64,000 bases of DNA from positions 11,722,931 to 11,786,930 of the forward strand of contig NC_135555.1 in the NCBI RefSeq assembly GCF_964340395.1, in the 5' to 3' direction. Below, one piece after another: positions 25,601 through 40,600 of the stretch. The DNA is from Glandiceps talaboti (lineage: Eukaryota > Hemichordata > Enteropneusta > Spengelidae). Below the pieces are notes generated by a model. It was not told the DNA's origin. It worked only from the letters and a program-made list of their open reading frames with translations, and made no database searches. Each line of letters begins with the position of its first letter. The first letter of the stretch is position 1. Position numbers and translations under genes: made by a program.

Positions 25601-28600
25601 AAGAGGAAAGCTGTAATAAAGACTGAAGCTGAAGAATGCCAATTGAAGGAGAAAGTGTTGTGCAACAGGGACTGGAAATAAATAAAATGGCATGTTCAAA
25701 CCAGAGCAATATCATATGAAAAAAGGGGGGAAAAAGGAATCAAACAGGTGTGGTATAGTACTGACATTTTGAAAACATTGGCATTGCCATGGAAATTTAC
25801 CACACAATGTAATTTTCATATGAGCATTTTCTAATCAAAATTAGTCAATTTTCATTGTAATTAAAATGACTGACCATCAAGCCTTTGTGTTGTGTTACAC
25901 TAACAATAAATGCAATCGGAACTGGCTTTGATTCTAGGCTACATATTTTGTGATTACCCACTGATTTCAAAATCTCAACCTTTCGCTGACAAAACAAAAC
26001 TTAAGTGTGCTGTAAGGTGTTTGATTTTTGGCGCCTGTTTTCTGACATTTTTGAAAGACAGCTCATATGAACTAGAGTAACTAAGATACTTCATCAAAAC
26101 ATTTTATTCAAAGGTGAAGGCTTTTTGACATTGAGTTTTCCAAGTTCCTGTTTTCCTCTTCATATGCAAGTTTGACTTCACAGAGTATGTAGGAATTTGT
26201 TTATCTGGGAAATGACTTTTTTACCCAATATTAAAAAAACATGGGTTCTCAGTATGGTATATTTGTAACTTTGTTGGCTTTGATGTTTATAAAAAAGAGT
26301 TTGTGTACTCTCCCCAGTCGCACATTTAACCATATTGCAATGTTACGTTGTAAATGATCCTACTTTTTCAAGGTCTTTTTTTTTTCTTTTTCATAATTGT
26401 GAAGTCAAAATCAAAGGTCTGTCATGTTGCCATATTACTAAGAGTGTGTAGTTGGCCTTATTTGGCACTGACATTATCACACTCCAGGGCCTTCCATTGT
26501 ACCATGGTACCAAGGGTGTGTAAATGGCCCTGTGCTTTTCTGTTGAAAATACACACACCAAGGTATTATTATAGCTTGTATTGTGTACATGATTTGACTT
26601 ATTTGTGTCTTCTATTTAAAATTACAGCAGAAATTGAATCTCTCATCTGTGGCCTGAGCTTTGAGGACTTTGTGGTGACCATAGTATAAGGAACTTTAAT
26701 GGGTTCTAGGCTACATATTAACTTGTTTGGTAACCTATCACAGTCTTATTTCAAAGGCAAAATACTTTAAACTCACTTTCCTAAATATAACAACAGTGGA
26801 ATAATTTTGATTCATGTTCCTCTTCCTGGAAAAATGCTTTGGTGCAGGTAGTAGCTAGTTGCTAACTGGATAAATCTCTGTTGTACAGGAAAGAGTTTAA
26901 CCTATGCAATCAGAATCTGTTATTAAGTTTTTTAAAAGTAAATTTGTTAGTCAGAAAAGGCACAGCAATTTTTGACAGTTGGGGGGGAGAGTTATTTATA
27001 CAAATGCATCATGTAACCTACTCTAGACTCCATGTGAGTTCTGCCAACTATGGTCACTACACTCTCACCTGGGCTCAATGCATGGTCATACATAAATTTA
27101 GCTGTGACATGGGCAAGTGTATCGATCGACCATATTCTAAAAATAATGCATGGCACTACCCCATCCTTGGAAATGTACCATATAATTCATTTTCTCCATT
27201 GCCCAAACAAAAATACTCAGTACCTGAACAATAATTGTAATCTCTGACTAACTATGAAGCCTTGGAGTATGTGAAGTGATAATATAAGTGGACCTGGCAT
27301 TCTGGGCACCTACTCACTTGTTTGTTCACCTATCACACCAATTTATTTGAAAAGTTCACCTTCACTGAGTATCATGGTGGAACTGTATTTCTTATTGTTC
27401 ATTTGAAGTCAGCTTTTCAAATATTTGAAAAATAAAAAAAAATGAACAGGGATTGGGGATACTTTATGTAAACACCATGTTCAAAGTTTAAGTTGAAACT
27501 TTTCTTACTTCATTTTTTTCACTTTATGCACATGTTTTACTTCTCAGATCAACTAACAAACCCTTTTAAGTGGAAGTCTTTATTCCAAAATAAAATAATG
27601 TTGGTCTACATCATAGCAAAGTTCTAACTGTTGGTTTTGATGTTTCAAATAAAAATATATGATCAGTATATTTTTTCTGTGTTTGGTGTAATATCCCCCT
27701 AAAGTCTAATATCTAGCAAGACCACATATATGAAGTGCTGTCAAATGTGAGAACAATATACTGAGTCATCAGTCATCTTACAATTGTATATTGGTTGCTG
27801 TTCAAAGCTGCATAGCCTGTAGTTGATGTCTAGTCTGTTTACATTCTAGGACTTCCTACTTTTCCACTTCAAAACACAATAATGTCCCCCTCTCTACCAA
27901 ACTGCAATGAGTGTTTAAATGACCCCACTTTCAACTTAAAAAATACATTCTACCAAAATATTATGAATGTGTAAATGTTCAACTTTCCTCGTAAAAGTAC
28001 ACACTACAAACTCCTTTCATTGTGCCATATTATTACTATGATTGTATAAATGGCCAACTTTCAATGCATAAATGGACAGTCAAAGGTCTGTCATGTTGCC
28101 ATATTACTAAGAGTGTGTAGATGGCCTTATTTGTCACTTAAATTATCACACTCCAGGGCCTTCCATTTGACCACGGTACAAAGGGTGTGTAAATGGCCCT
28201 GCTTTTCTGTTGAAAATACACACACCAGGGTATTACTTTGTAGCTTGTATTGTGTACATGATTTGACTTATTTGTGTCTTCTATTTAAAATTACAGCAGA
28301 AATTGAATCTCTCATCTGTGGCCTGAGCTTTGGTGACTTTGTGGTGACCATAGTATAAGGAACTTGAATGGATACTGGGCTCCATAGTAAATTGTTTGCT
28401 AACCTATCACAGTCTTATTTCAAAAGCACAATACTTTAAACTCACTTTCCTAAATATAACAACAATGGAATAATTTTGATTCATGATCCTCTTCCTGGAA
28501 AAATGTTTCAATGCAGGTAGTAGCTAGTCACTAACTGGACAAATCTCTGTTGTACAGGAAAGAGTTTGACCTTTGTAAGCAGAATTTTTTGTTATTAAGT

Positions 28601-31600
28601 TTTTTGAAAAGTATATTTGTTAGTCACATAAGGCACAATAATTTTTGGCAGATGAGGGGGGGGGGAGAGTTATTTATACAAATGCATCATGTAACCTACT
28701 TTAGACTCCATGTGAGTTCTGCCAACTATGGTCACTACACTCTCACCTGGGCTCAATGCATGGTCATACATAAATTTAGCTGTGACCATGGGCTAGTGTG
28801 TCGATCGACCACATTCTGAAAATAATGCATGGCTTTCCTTGGAAATGTACCATTTAATTCATTTTTTTGGTTGCTGTTCAAAGCTGCATAGACTGTAGTT
28901 GACCTCTTGTCTGTTTACATTCTGGGACTTCCTACTTTTCCACTTCAGAACACAATAATGTCTCCCTCTCTACCAAATTACCATGAGTGTTTAAATGACC
29001 CCATGTTAAACTTTAAAAAATACATTCTACCAAAATACTATGAATGTGTAAATGTTCAACTTTCCTCATAAGTACACACTACAAACTCCTTTCATTGTGC
29101 CATATTATTACTATGATTGTATGAATGGCCAACTTTCAATGTATAAATGGACAGTCAAAGGTCTGTCATGTTGCCATATTACTAAGAGTGTGTAGATGGC
29201 CTTATTTGTCACTTAAATTATCACACTCCAGGGCCTTCCATTGTACCATGGTACCAAGGGTGTGTAAATGGTCCTGCTTTTCTGTTGAAAATACACACAC
29301 CAAAGTATTACTTTGTAGCTTGCAATGTGTACACAATTTGACTTGTGTCCTCTATTTGAAATTACAGCAGAAATTGAATCTCTCATCTGTGGCCTGAGCT
29401 TTAGTGACTTTGTGGTGACCATAGTATAAGGAACTTGAATGGATACTGGGCTCCATACTAACTAGTTTGCTAACCTATCACAGTCTTAATTCATAAACAC
29501 AATACTTTAAACTCACTTTCCTAAATATAACAGCAATGGGATAATTTTGATTCATGTTCCTCTTCCTGGAAAAATGTTTTAATGCAGGTAGTAGCTAGTC
29601 ACTAACTGGACAAATCTCTGTTGTACAGGAAAGAGTTTGACCTTTGTAAGCAGAATTTTCTTGTTATTAAGTTTTTTACAAAGTAAATTTGTTAGTCACA
29701 TAAGGCACAATAATTTTTGGCAGATGAGGGGGGGGGGCAGACTTATTTATACAAATCCATGTAACCTACTTTAGACTCCATGTGAGTTCTGCCAACTATG
29801 GTCACTACACCGTCACCTGGGCTCAATGCATGGTCATACATAAATTTAGCTGTGACCATGGGCTAGTGTATCGATCGACCACATTCTGAAAATAATGCAT
29901 GGCTTTCCTTGGAAATGTACCATTTAATTCATTTTTTGGTTGCTGTTCAAAGCTGCATAGACTGTAGTTGACCTCTTGTCTGTTTACATTCTGGGACTTC
30001 CTACTTTTCCACTTCAGAACACAATAATGTCTCCCTCTCTACCAAATTACCATAAGTGTTTAAATGACCCCATGTTAAACTTTAAAAAATACATTCTACC
30101 AAAATACTATGAATGTGTGAATGTTCAACTTTCCTCGTAAAAGTACACACTACAAACTCCTTTCATTGTGCCATATTATTACTATGATTGTATAAATGGC
30201 CAACTTTCAATGTATCAATGGACAGTCAAAGGTCTGTTATGTTGCAATATTACTAAGAGTGTGTAGATGGCCTTATTTGTCACTTAAATTATCACACTCC
30301 AGGGCCTTCTATTGTACCATGGTACCAAGGGTGTGTAAATGGCCCTGCTTTTCTGTTGAAAATACACACATCATAGCTTGTATTGTCTTCTATTTAAAAT
30401 TACAGCAGAAATTGACTATCTTATCTGTGGTCTGAGCTTTGGTGACTTTGTGGTGACCATAGTATAAGGAACTTGAATGGATTATAGGCTACATATTAAC
30501 TTGTTTGGTAACCTATCACAGTCTTATTTCAAAGGCAAAATACTTTAAACTCACTTTCCTAAATATAACAACAGTGGAATAATTTTGATTCATGTTCCTC
30601 TTCCTGGAAAAATGCTTTGGTGCAGGTAGTAGCTAGTTGCTAACTGGATAAATCTCTATTGTACAGGAAAGAGTTTACCCTATGCAAGCAGAATCTGTTA
30701 TTAAGTTTTTTACACAGTAAATGTGTTAGTCAGATAAGGCACAGCAATTTTTGACAGTTGGGGGGGGGGGCAGAGTTATTTATACAAATGCGTCATGTAA
30801 CCTACTTTAGACTCCATGTGAGTTCTGCCAACTATGGTCACTACACCGTTACCTGGACTCACTGCATGGTTATACATAAATTCAGCTGTGACCATGGGCT
30901 AGTGTATTGATCGACCACATTCTGAAAATAATGCTTGGCCTTCCTTGGAAATGTGCCATTTAATTTATTTTTCTCCATTGCCCAAACAAAAATACTCAGT
31001 ACCTGCACAATAATTGAAATCTCTGACTAACCATGAAGCTTTGGAGTATGTGAAGTGATAATATAAGTGGACCTGGCATTCTGGGCCACCTACTCACTTT
31101 TTTGTTCACCTATCACACCATTTTATTTAAAAAGTTCAACCTTCACTGAGTATCATGGTGGAACTGTATTTCTTATTGTTCATTTGAAGTCAGGTTTTCA
31201 CATTTTTTGAAAAATAAATAAACTGAACAAGGCTTGGTTATACTTAATGTGAACATCATGTTCAAAGTTTAAGTTGAAACTTTTCTTACTTCATTTTTTC
31301 ACTTCATGCACAGGTTTTACTTGCCAGATCATCTAAGAAACCCTTTTAAGTAGAAGTCTTTATTCCAAAACAAAACATTGTTGGTCCACAACATAGCAAA
31401 GTTCTAACTGTTGGTTTTGATGTTTCAATTAAAAATATGTGATCAGTATAGTTTTTCTGTGTTTGGTGTAATATCCCCCTAAAGTCTAATATCTAGCAAG
31501 ACCACGTATATGAAGTGCTGTCAAATGTGAGAACAATATATTGAGTCATCAGTCATCTTACAATTGTGTATTGGTTGCTGTTCAAAGCTGCTTAGCTTGT

Positions 31601-34600
31601 AGTTGACCTCTTGTCTGTTTACATTCTGGGACTTCTTACTTTTCCACTTCAGAACACAATAATGTCTCTCTCTCCACCAAACTACCATGAGTGTTTAAAT
31701 GACCCCACTTTCAACTTAAAAAATACATTCTACCAAAATACTTTGAATGTGTAAATGTCCAACTTTCCTCGTAAAAGTACACACTACAAACTCCTTTCAT
31801 TGTGCCATATTATTACTATGATTGTATAAATGGCCAACTTTCAATGTATAAATAGACAGTCAAAGGTCTGTCATGTTGCCATATTACTAAGAGTGTGTAG
31901 ATGGCCTTATTTGTCACTTAAATTATCACACTCCAGGGCCTTCTATTGTACCATGGTACCAAGGGTGTGTAAATGGCCATGCTTTTCTGTTGAAAATACA
32001 CACACCAAAGTATTACTTTGTAGCTTGTAATGTGTACACAATTTGACTTGTGTCTTCTATTTGAAATTACAGCAGAAATTGAATCTCTCATCTGTGGCCT
32101 GAGCTTTAGTGATTTTGTGGTGACCATAGTATTAGGAACTTGAATGGATACTAGGCTCCATAGTAACTTATTTGCTAACCTATCAGTCTTATTTCAAAAG
32201 CTCAATACTTTAAACTCACTTTCTTAAATATAGCAACAATGGAATAATTTTGTTTCATGTTCCTCTTCCTGGAAAAATGTTTCAATGCAGGTAGTAGCTA
32301 GTCACTAACTGGACAAATCTCTGTTGTACAGGAAAGAGTTTGACCTTTGTAAGCAGAATTTTTTGTTATTCTGTTTTTTACACAGTAAATGTGTTAGTCA
32401 GATAAGGCACAACAATTTTTGGCAGGTTGAGGGGGGGGGGCAGAGTTATTTATACGAATGCATCATGTAACCTACTTTAGACACCATGTGAGTTCTGCCA
32501 AATATGGTCACTACACCGTTACCTGGACTCAATGCATGGTCATACATAAATTCAACTGTGACCTTGGGCTAGTGTATTGATCGACCACATTCTGAAAATA
32601 ATGCTTGGCTTTCCTTGGAAATGTACCATTTAATTTATTTTTCTCCATTGCCCAAACAAAAATACTCAGTACCTGCACAATAATTGAAATCTCTGACTAA
32701 CCATGAAGCTTTGGAGTATGTGAAGTGATAATATAAGTGGACCTGGCATTCTGGGCCACCTACTCACGTTTTTGTTCACCTATCACATCATTTTATTTAA
32801 AAAGTTCAACCTTCACTGAGTATCATGGTGGAACTGTATTTCTTATTGTTCATTTGAAGTCAGGTTTTCACATTTTTTGAAAAATAAATAAACTGAACAA
32901 GGCTTGGTTATACTTAATGTGAACATCATGTTCAAAGTTTAAGTTGAAACTTTTCTTACTTCATTTTTTCACTTCATGCACAGGTTTTACTTGCCAGATC
33001 ATCTAAGAAACCCTTTTAAGTAGAAGTCTTTATTCCAAAACAAAAAATTGTTGGTCCACAACATAGCAAAGTTCTAACTGTTGGTTTTGATGTTTCAATT
33101 AAAAATATGTGATCAGTATAGTTTTTCTGTGTTTGGTGTAATATCCCCCTAAAGTCTAATATCTAGCAAGACCACATATATGAAGTGCTGTCAAATGTGA
33201 GAACAATATATTGAGTCATCAGTCATCTTACAATTGTGTATTGGTTGCTGTTCAAAGCTGCTTAGCTTGTAGTTGACCTCTTGTCTGTTTACATTCTGGG
33301 ACTTCTTACTTTTCCACTTCAGAACACAATAATGTCTCTCTCTCCACCAAACTACCATGAGTGTTTAAATGACCCCACTTTCAACTTAAAAAATACATTC
33401 TACCAAAATACTTTGAATGTGTAAATGTCCAACTTTCCTCGTAAAAGTACACACTACAAACTCCTTTCATTGTGCCATATTATTACTATGATTGTATAAA
33501 TGGCCAACTTTCAATGTATAAATAGACAGTCAAAGGTCTGTCATGTTGCCATATTACTAAGAGTGTGTAGATGGCCTTATTTGTCACTTAAATTATCACA
33601 CTCCAGGGCCTTCTATTGTACCATGGTACCAAGGGTGTGTGAATGGCCCTGCTTTTCTGTTGAAAATACACACACCAAAGTATTACTTTGTAGCTTGTAA
33701 TGTGTACACAATTTGACTTGTGTCTTCTATTTGAAATTACAGCAGAAATTGAATCTCTCATCTGTGGCCTGAGCTTTAGTGATTTTGTGGTGACCATAGT
33801 ATTAGGAACTTGAATGGATACTAGGCTCCATAGTAACTTATTTGCTAACCTATCAGTCTTATTTCAAAAGCTCAATACTTTAAACTCACTTTCCTAAATA
33901 TAGCAACAATGGAATAATTTTGTTTCATGTTCCTCTTCCTGGAAAAATGTTTCAATGCAGGTAGTAGCTAGTCACTAACTGGACAAATCTCTGTTGTACA
34001 GGAAAGAGTTTGACCTTTGTAAGCAGAATTTTTTGTTATTCTGTTTTTTACACAGTAAATGTGTTAGTCAGATAAGGCACAACAATTTTTGGCAGGTTGA
34101 GGGGGGGGGGCAGAGTTATTTATACGAATGCATCATGTAACCTACTTTTATATATGGACACCATGTGAGTTCTGCCAAATATGGTCACTACACCGTTACC
34201 TGGACTCAATGCATGGTCATACATAAATTCAACTGTGACCTTGGGCTAGTGTATTGATCGACCACATTCTGAAAATAATGCTTGGCTTTCCTTGGAAATG
34301 TACCATTTAATTTATTTTTCTCCATTGCCCAAACAAAAATACTCAGTACCTGCACAATAATTGAAATCTCTGACTAACCATGAAGCTTTGGAGTATGTGA
34401 AGTGATAATATAAGTGGACCTGGCATTCTGGGCCACCTACTCACTTTTTTGTTCACCTATCACATCATTTTATTTAAAAAGTTCAACCTTCACTGAGTAT
34501 CATGGTGGAACTGTATTTCTTATTGTTCATTTGAAGTCAGTTTTTCACATTTTTTGAAAAATAAATAAACTGAACAAGGCTTGGGTATACTTAATGTGAA

Positions 34601-37600
34601 CATCATGTTCAAAGTTTAAGTTGAAACTTTTCTTACTTCATTTTTTCACTTCATGCACAGGTTTTACTTGCCAGATCATCTAAGAAACCCTTTTAAGTAG
34701 AAGTCTTTATTCCAAAACAAAACATTGTTGGTCCAGAACATAGCAAAGTTCTAACTGTTGGTTTTGATGTTTCAATTAAAATATGTGATCAGTATAGTTT
34801 TTCTGTGTTTGGTGTAATATCCCCCTAAAGTCTAATATCTAGCAAGACCACATATATGAAGTGCTGTCAAATGTGAGAACAATATATTGAGTCATCAGTC
34901 ATCTTACAATTGTGTATTGGTTGCTGTTCAAAGCTGCATAGCTTGTAGTTGACCTCTTGTCTGTTTACATTCTGGGACTTCTTACTTTTCCACTTCAGAA
35001 CACAATAATGTCTCTCTCTCCACCAAACTACCATGAGTGTTTAAATGACCCCACTTTCAACTTAAAAAATACATTCTACCAAAATACTATGAATGTGTAA
35101 ATGTCCAACTTTCATCGTAAAAGTACACACTACAAACTCCTTTCATTGTGCCATATTATTACTATGATTGTATAAATGGCCAACTTTCAATGTATAAATA
35201 AACAGTCAAAGGTCTGTCATGTTGCAATATTACTAAGAGTGTGTAGATGGCCTTATTTGTCACTTAAATTATCACACTCCAGGGCCTTCCATTGTACCAT
35301 GGTACCAAGGGTGTGTGAATGGCCCTGCTTTTCTGTTGAAAATACACACACCAAAGTATTACTTTGTAGCTTGTAATGTGTACACAATTTGACTTGTGTC
35401 TTCTATTTGAAATTACAGCAGAAATTGAATCTCTCATCTGTGGCCTGAGTTTTAGTGATTTTGTGGTGACCATAGTATTAGGAACTTGAATGGATACTGG
35501 GCTCCATAGTAACTTATTTGCTAACCTATCAGTCTTATTTCAAAAGCTCAATACTTTAAACTCACTTTCCTAAATATAGCAACAATGGAATAATTTTGTT
35601 TCATGTTCCTCTTCCTGGAAAAATGTTTCAATGCAGGTAGTAGCTAGTCACTAACTGGACAAATCTCTGTTGTACAGGAAAGAGTTTGACCTTTGTAAGC
35701 AGAATTTTTTGTTATTCTGTTTTTTACACAGTAAATGTGTTAGTCAGATAAGGCACAACAATTTTTGGCAGGTTGAGGGGGGGGGGCAGAGTTATTTATA
35801 CGAATGCATCATGTAACCTACTTTAGACACCATGTGAGTTCTGCCAAATATGGTCACTACACCGTTACCTGGACTCAATGCATGGTCATACATAAATTCA
35901 ACTGTGACCTTGGGCTAGTGTATTGATCGACCACATTCTGAAAATAATGCTTGGCTTTCCTTGGAAATGTACCATTTAATTTATTTTTCTCCATTGCCCA
36001 AACAAAAATACTCAGTACCTGCACAATAATTGAAATCTCTGACTAACCATGAAGCTTTGGAGTATGTGAAGTGATAATATAAGTGGACCTGGCATTCTGG
36101 GCCACCTACTCACTTTTTTGTTCACCTATCACATCATTTTATTTAAAAAGTTCAACCTTCACTGAGTATCATGGTGGAACTGTATTTCTTATTGTTCATT
36201 TGAAGTCAGGTTTTCACATTTTTTGAAAAATAAATAAACTGAACAAGGCTTGGTTATACTTAATGTGAACATCATGTTCAAAGTTTAAGTTGAAACTTTT
36301 CTTACTTCATTTTTTCACTTCATGCACAGGTTTTACTTGCCAGATCATCTAAGAAACCCTTTTAAGTAGAAGTCTTTATTCCAAAACAAAAAATTGTTGG
36401 TCCACAACATAGCAAAGTTCTAACTGTTGGTTTTGATGTTTCAATTAAAAATATGTGATCAGTATAGTTTTTCTGTGTTTGGTGTAATATCCCCCTAAAG
36501 TCTAATATCTAGCAAGACCACATATATGAAGTGCTGTCAAATGTGAGAACAATATATTGAGTCATCAGTCATCTTACAATTGTGTATTGGTTGCTGTTCA
36601 AAGCTGCTTAGCTTGTAGTTGACCTCTTGTCTGTTTACATTCTGGGACTTCTTACTTTTCCACTTCAGAACACAATAATGTCTCTCTCTCCACCAAACTA
36701 CCATGAGTGTTTAAATGACCCCACTTTCAACTTAAAAAATACATTCTACCAAAATACTTTGAATGTGTAAATGTCCAACTTTCCTCGTAAAAGTACACAC
36801 TACAAACTCCTTTCATTGTGCCATATTATTACTATGATTGTATAAATGGCCAACTTTCAATGTATAAATAGACAGTCAAAGGTCTGTCATGTTGCCATAT
36901 TACTAAGAGTGTGTAGATGGCCTTATTTGTCACTTAAATTATCACACTCCAGGGCCTTCTATTGTACCATGGTACCAAGGGTGTGTGAATGGCCCTGCTT
37001 TTCTGTTGAAAATACACACACCAAAGTATTACTTTGTAGGTTGTAATGTGTACACAATTTGACTTGTGTCTTCTATTTGAAATTACAGCAGAAATTGAAT
37101 CTCTCATCTGTGGCCTGAGCTTTAGTGATTTTGTGGTGACCATAGTATTAGGAACTTGAATGGATACTAGGCTCCATAGTAACTTATTTGCTAACCTATC
37201 AGTCTTATTTCAAAAGCTCAATACTTTAAACTCACTTTCCTAAATATAGCAACAATGGAATAATTTTGCTTCATGTTCCTCTTCCTGGAAAAATGTTTCA
37301 ATGCAGGTAGTAGCTAGTCACTAACTGGACAAATCTCTGTTGTACAGGAAAGAGTTTGACCTTTGTAAGCAGAATTTTTTGTTATTCTGTTTTTTACACA
37401 GTAAATGTGTTAGTCAGATAAGGCACAACAATTTTTGGCAGGTTGAGGGGGGGGCAGAGTTATTTATACGAATGCATCATGTAACCTACTTTTATATATG
37501 GACACCATGTGAGTTCTGCCAAATATGGTCACTACACCGTTACCTGGACTCAATGCATGGTCATACATAAATTCAACTGTGACCTTGGGCTAGTGTATTG

Positions 37601-40600
37601 ATCGACCACATTCTGAAAATAATGCATGGCTTTCCTTGGAAATGTACCATTTAATTTATTTTTCTCCATTGCCCAAACAAAAATACTCAGTACCTGCACA
37701 ATAATTGAAATCTCTGACTAACCATGAAGCTTTGGAGTATGTGAAGTGATAATATAAGTGGACCTGGCATTCTGGGCCACCTACTCACTTTTTTGTTCAC
37801 CTATCACATCATTTTATTTAAAAAGTTCAACCTTCACTGAGTATCATGGTGGAACTGTATTTCTTATTGTTCATTTGAAGTCAGTTTTTCACATTTTTTG
37901 AAAAATAAATAAACTGAACAAGGCTTGGGTATACTTAATGTGAACATCATGTTCAAAGTTTAAGTTGAAACTTTTCTTACTTCATTTTTTCACTTCATGC
38001 ACAGGTTTTACTTGCCAGATCATCTAAGAAACCCTTTTAAGTAGAAGTCTTTATTCCAAAACAAAACATTGTTGGTCCAGAACATAGCAAAGTTCTAACT
38101 GTTGGTTTTGATGTTTCAATTAAAATATGTGATCAGTATAGTTTTTCTGTGTTTGGTGTAATATCCCCCTAAAGTCTAATATCTAGCAAGACCACATATA
38201 TGAAGTGCTGTCAAATGTGAGAACAATATATTGAGTCATCAGTCATCTTACAATTGTGTATTGGTTGCTGTTCAAAGCTGCATAGCTTGTAGTTGACCTC
38301 TTGTCTGTTTACATTCTGGGACTTCTTACTTTTCCACTTCAGAACACAATAATGTCTCTCTCTCCACCAAACTACCATGAGTGTTTAAATGACCCCACTT
38401 TCAACTTAAAAAATACATTCTACCAAAATACTATGAATGTGTAAATGTCCAACTTTCCTCGTAAAAGTACACACTACAAACTCCTTTCATTGTGCCATAT
38501 TATTACTATGATTGTATAAATGGCCAACTTTCAATGTATAAATAGACAGTCAAAGGTCTGTCATGTTGCAATATTACTAAGAGTGTGTAGATGGCCTTAT
38601 TTGTCACTTAAATTATCACACTCCAGGGCCTTCCATTGTACCATGGTACCAAGGGTGTGTGAATGGCCCTGCTTTTCTGTTGAAAATACACACACCAAAG
38701 TATTACTTTGTAGCTTGTAATGTGTACACAATTTGACTTGTGTCTTCTATTTGAAATTACAGCAGAAATTGAATCTCTCATCTGTGGCCTGAGTTTTAGT
38801 GATTTTGTGGTGACCATAGTATTAGGAACTTGAATGGATACTGGGCTCCATAGTAACTTATTTGCTAACCTATCAGTCTTATTTCAAAAGCTCAATACTT
38901 TAAACTCACTTTCCTAAATATAGCAACAATGGAATAATTTTGCTTCATGTTCCTCTTCCTGGAAAAATGTTTCAATGCAGGTAGTAGCTAGTCACTAACT
39001 GGACAAATCTCTGATGTACAGGAAAGAGTTTGACCTTTGTAAGCAGAATTTTTTGTTATTCTGTTTTTTACACAGTAAATGTGTTAGTCAGATAAGGCAC
39101 AACAATTTTTGGCAGGTTGAGGGGGGGGCAGAGTTATTTATACGAATGCATCATGTAACCTACTTTAGACACCATGTGAGTTCTGCCAAATATGGTCACT
39201 ACACCGTTACCTGGACTCAATGCATGGTCATACATAAATTCAACTGTGACCTTGGGCTAGTGTATTGATCGACCACATTCTGAAAATAATGCTTGGCTTT
39301 CCTTGGAAATGTACCATTTAATTTATTTTTCTCCATTGCCCAAACAAAAATACTCAGTACCTGCACAATAATTGAAATCTCTGACTAACCATGAAGCTTT
39401 GGAGTATGTGAAGTGATAATATAAGTGGACCTGGCATTCTGGGCCACCTACTCACTTTTTTGTTCACCTATCACATCATTTTATTTAAAAAGTTCAACCT
39501 TCACTGAGTATCATGGTGGAACTGTATTTCTTATTGTTCATTTGAAGTCAGTTTTTCACATTTTTTGAAAAATAAATAAACTGAACAAGGCTTGGGTATA
39601 CTTAATGTGAACATCATGTTCAAAGTTTAAGTTGAAACTTTTCTTACTTCATTTTTTCACTTCATGCACAGGTTTTACTTGCCAGATCATCTAAGAAACC
39701 CTTTTAAGTAGAAGTCTTTATTCCAAAACAAAACATTGTTGGTCCAGAACATAGCAAAGTTCTAACTGTTGGTTTTGATGTTTCAATTAAAATATGTGAT
39801 CAGTATAGTTTTTCTGTGTTTGGTGTAATATCCCCCTAAAGTCTAATATCTAGCAAGACCACATATATGAAGTGCTGTCAAATGTGAGAACAATATATTG
39901 AGTCATCAGTCATCTTACAATTGTGTATTGGTTGCTGTTCAAAGCTGCATAGCTTGTAGTTGACCTCTAGTCTGTTTACATTCTGGGACTTCTTACTTTT
40001 CCACTTCAGAACACAATAATGTCTCTCTCTCCACCAAACTACCATGAGTGTTTAAATGACCCCACTTTCAACTTAAAAAATACATTCTACCAAAATACTT
40101 TGAATGTGTAAATGTCCAACTTTCCTCGTAAAAGTACACACTACAAACTCCTTTCATTGTGCCATATTATTACTATGATTGTATAAATGGCCAACTTTCA
40201 ATGTATAAATAGACAGTCAAAGGTCTGTTATGTTGCAATATTACTAAGAGTGTGTAGATGGCCTTATTTGTCACTTAAATTATCACACTCCAGGGCCTTC
40301 CATTGTACCATGGTACCAAGGGTGTGTGAATGGCCCTGCTTTTCTGTTGAAAATACACACACCAAAGTATTACTTTGTAGCTTGTAATGTGTACACAATT
40401 TGACTTGTGTCTTCTATTTGAAATTACAGCAGAAATTGAATCTCTCATCTGTGGCCTGAGCTTTAGTGATTTTGTGGTGACCATAGTATTAGGAACTTGA
40501 ATGGATACTAGGCTCCATAGTAACTTATTTGCTAACCTATCAGTCTTATTTCAAAAGCTCAATACTTTAAACTCACTTTCCTAAATATAGCAACAATGGA

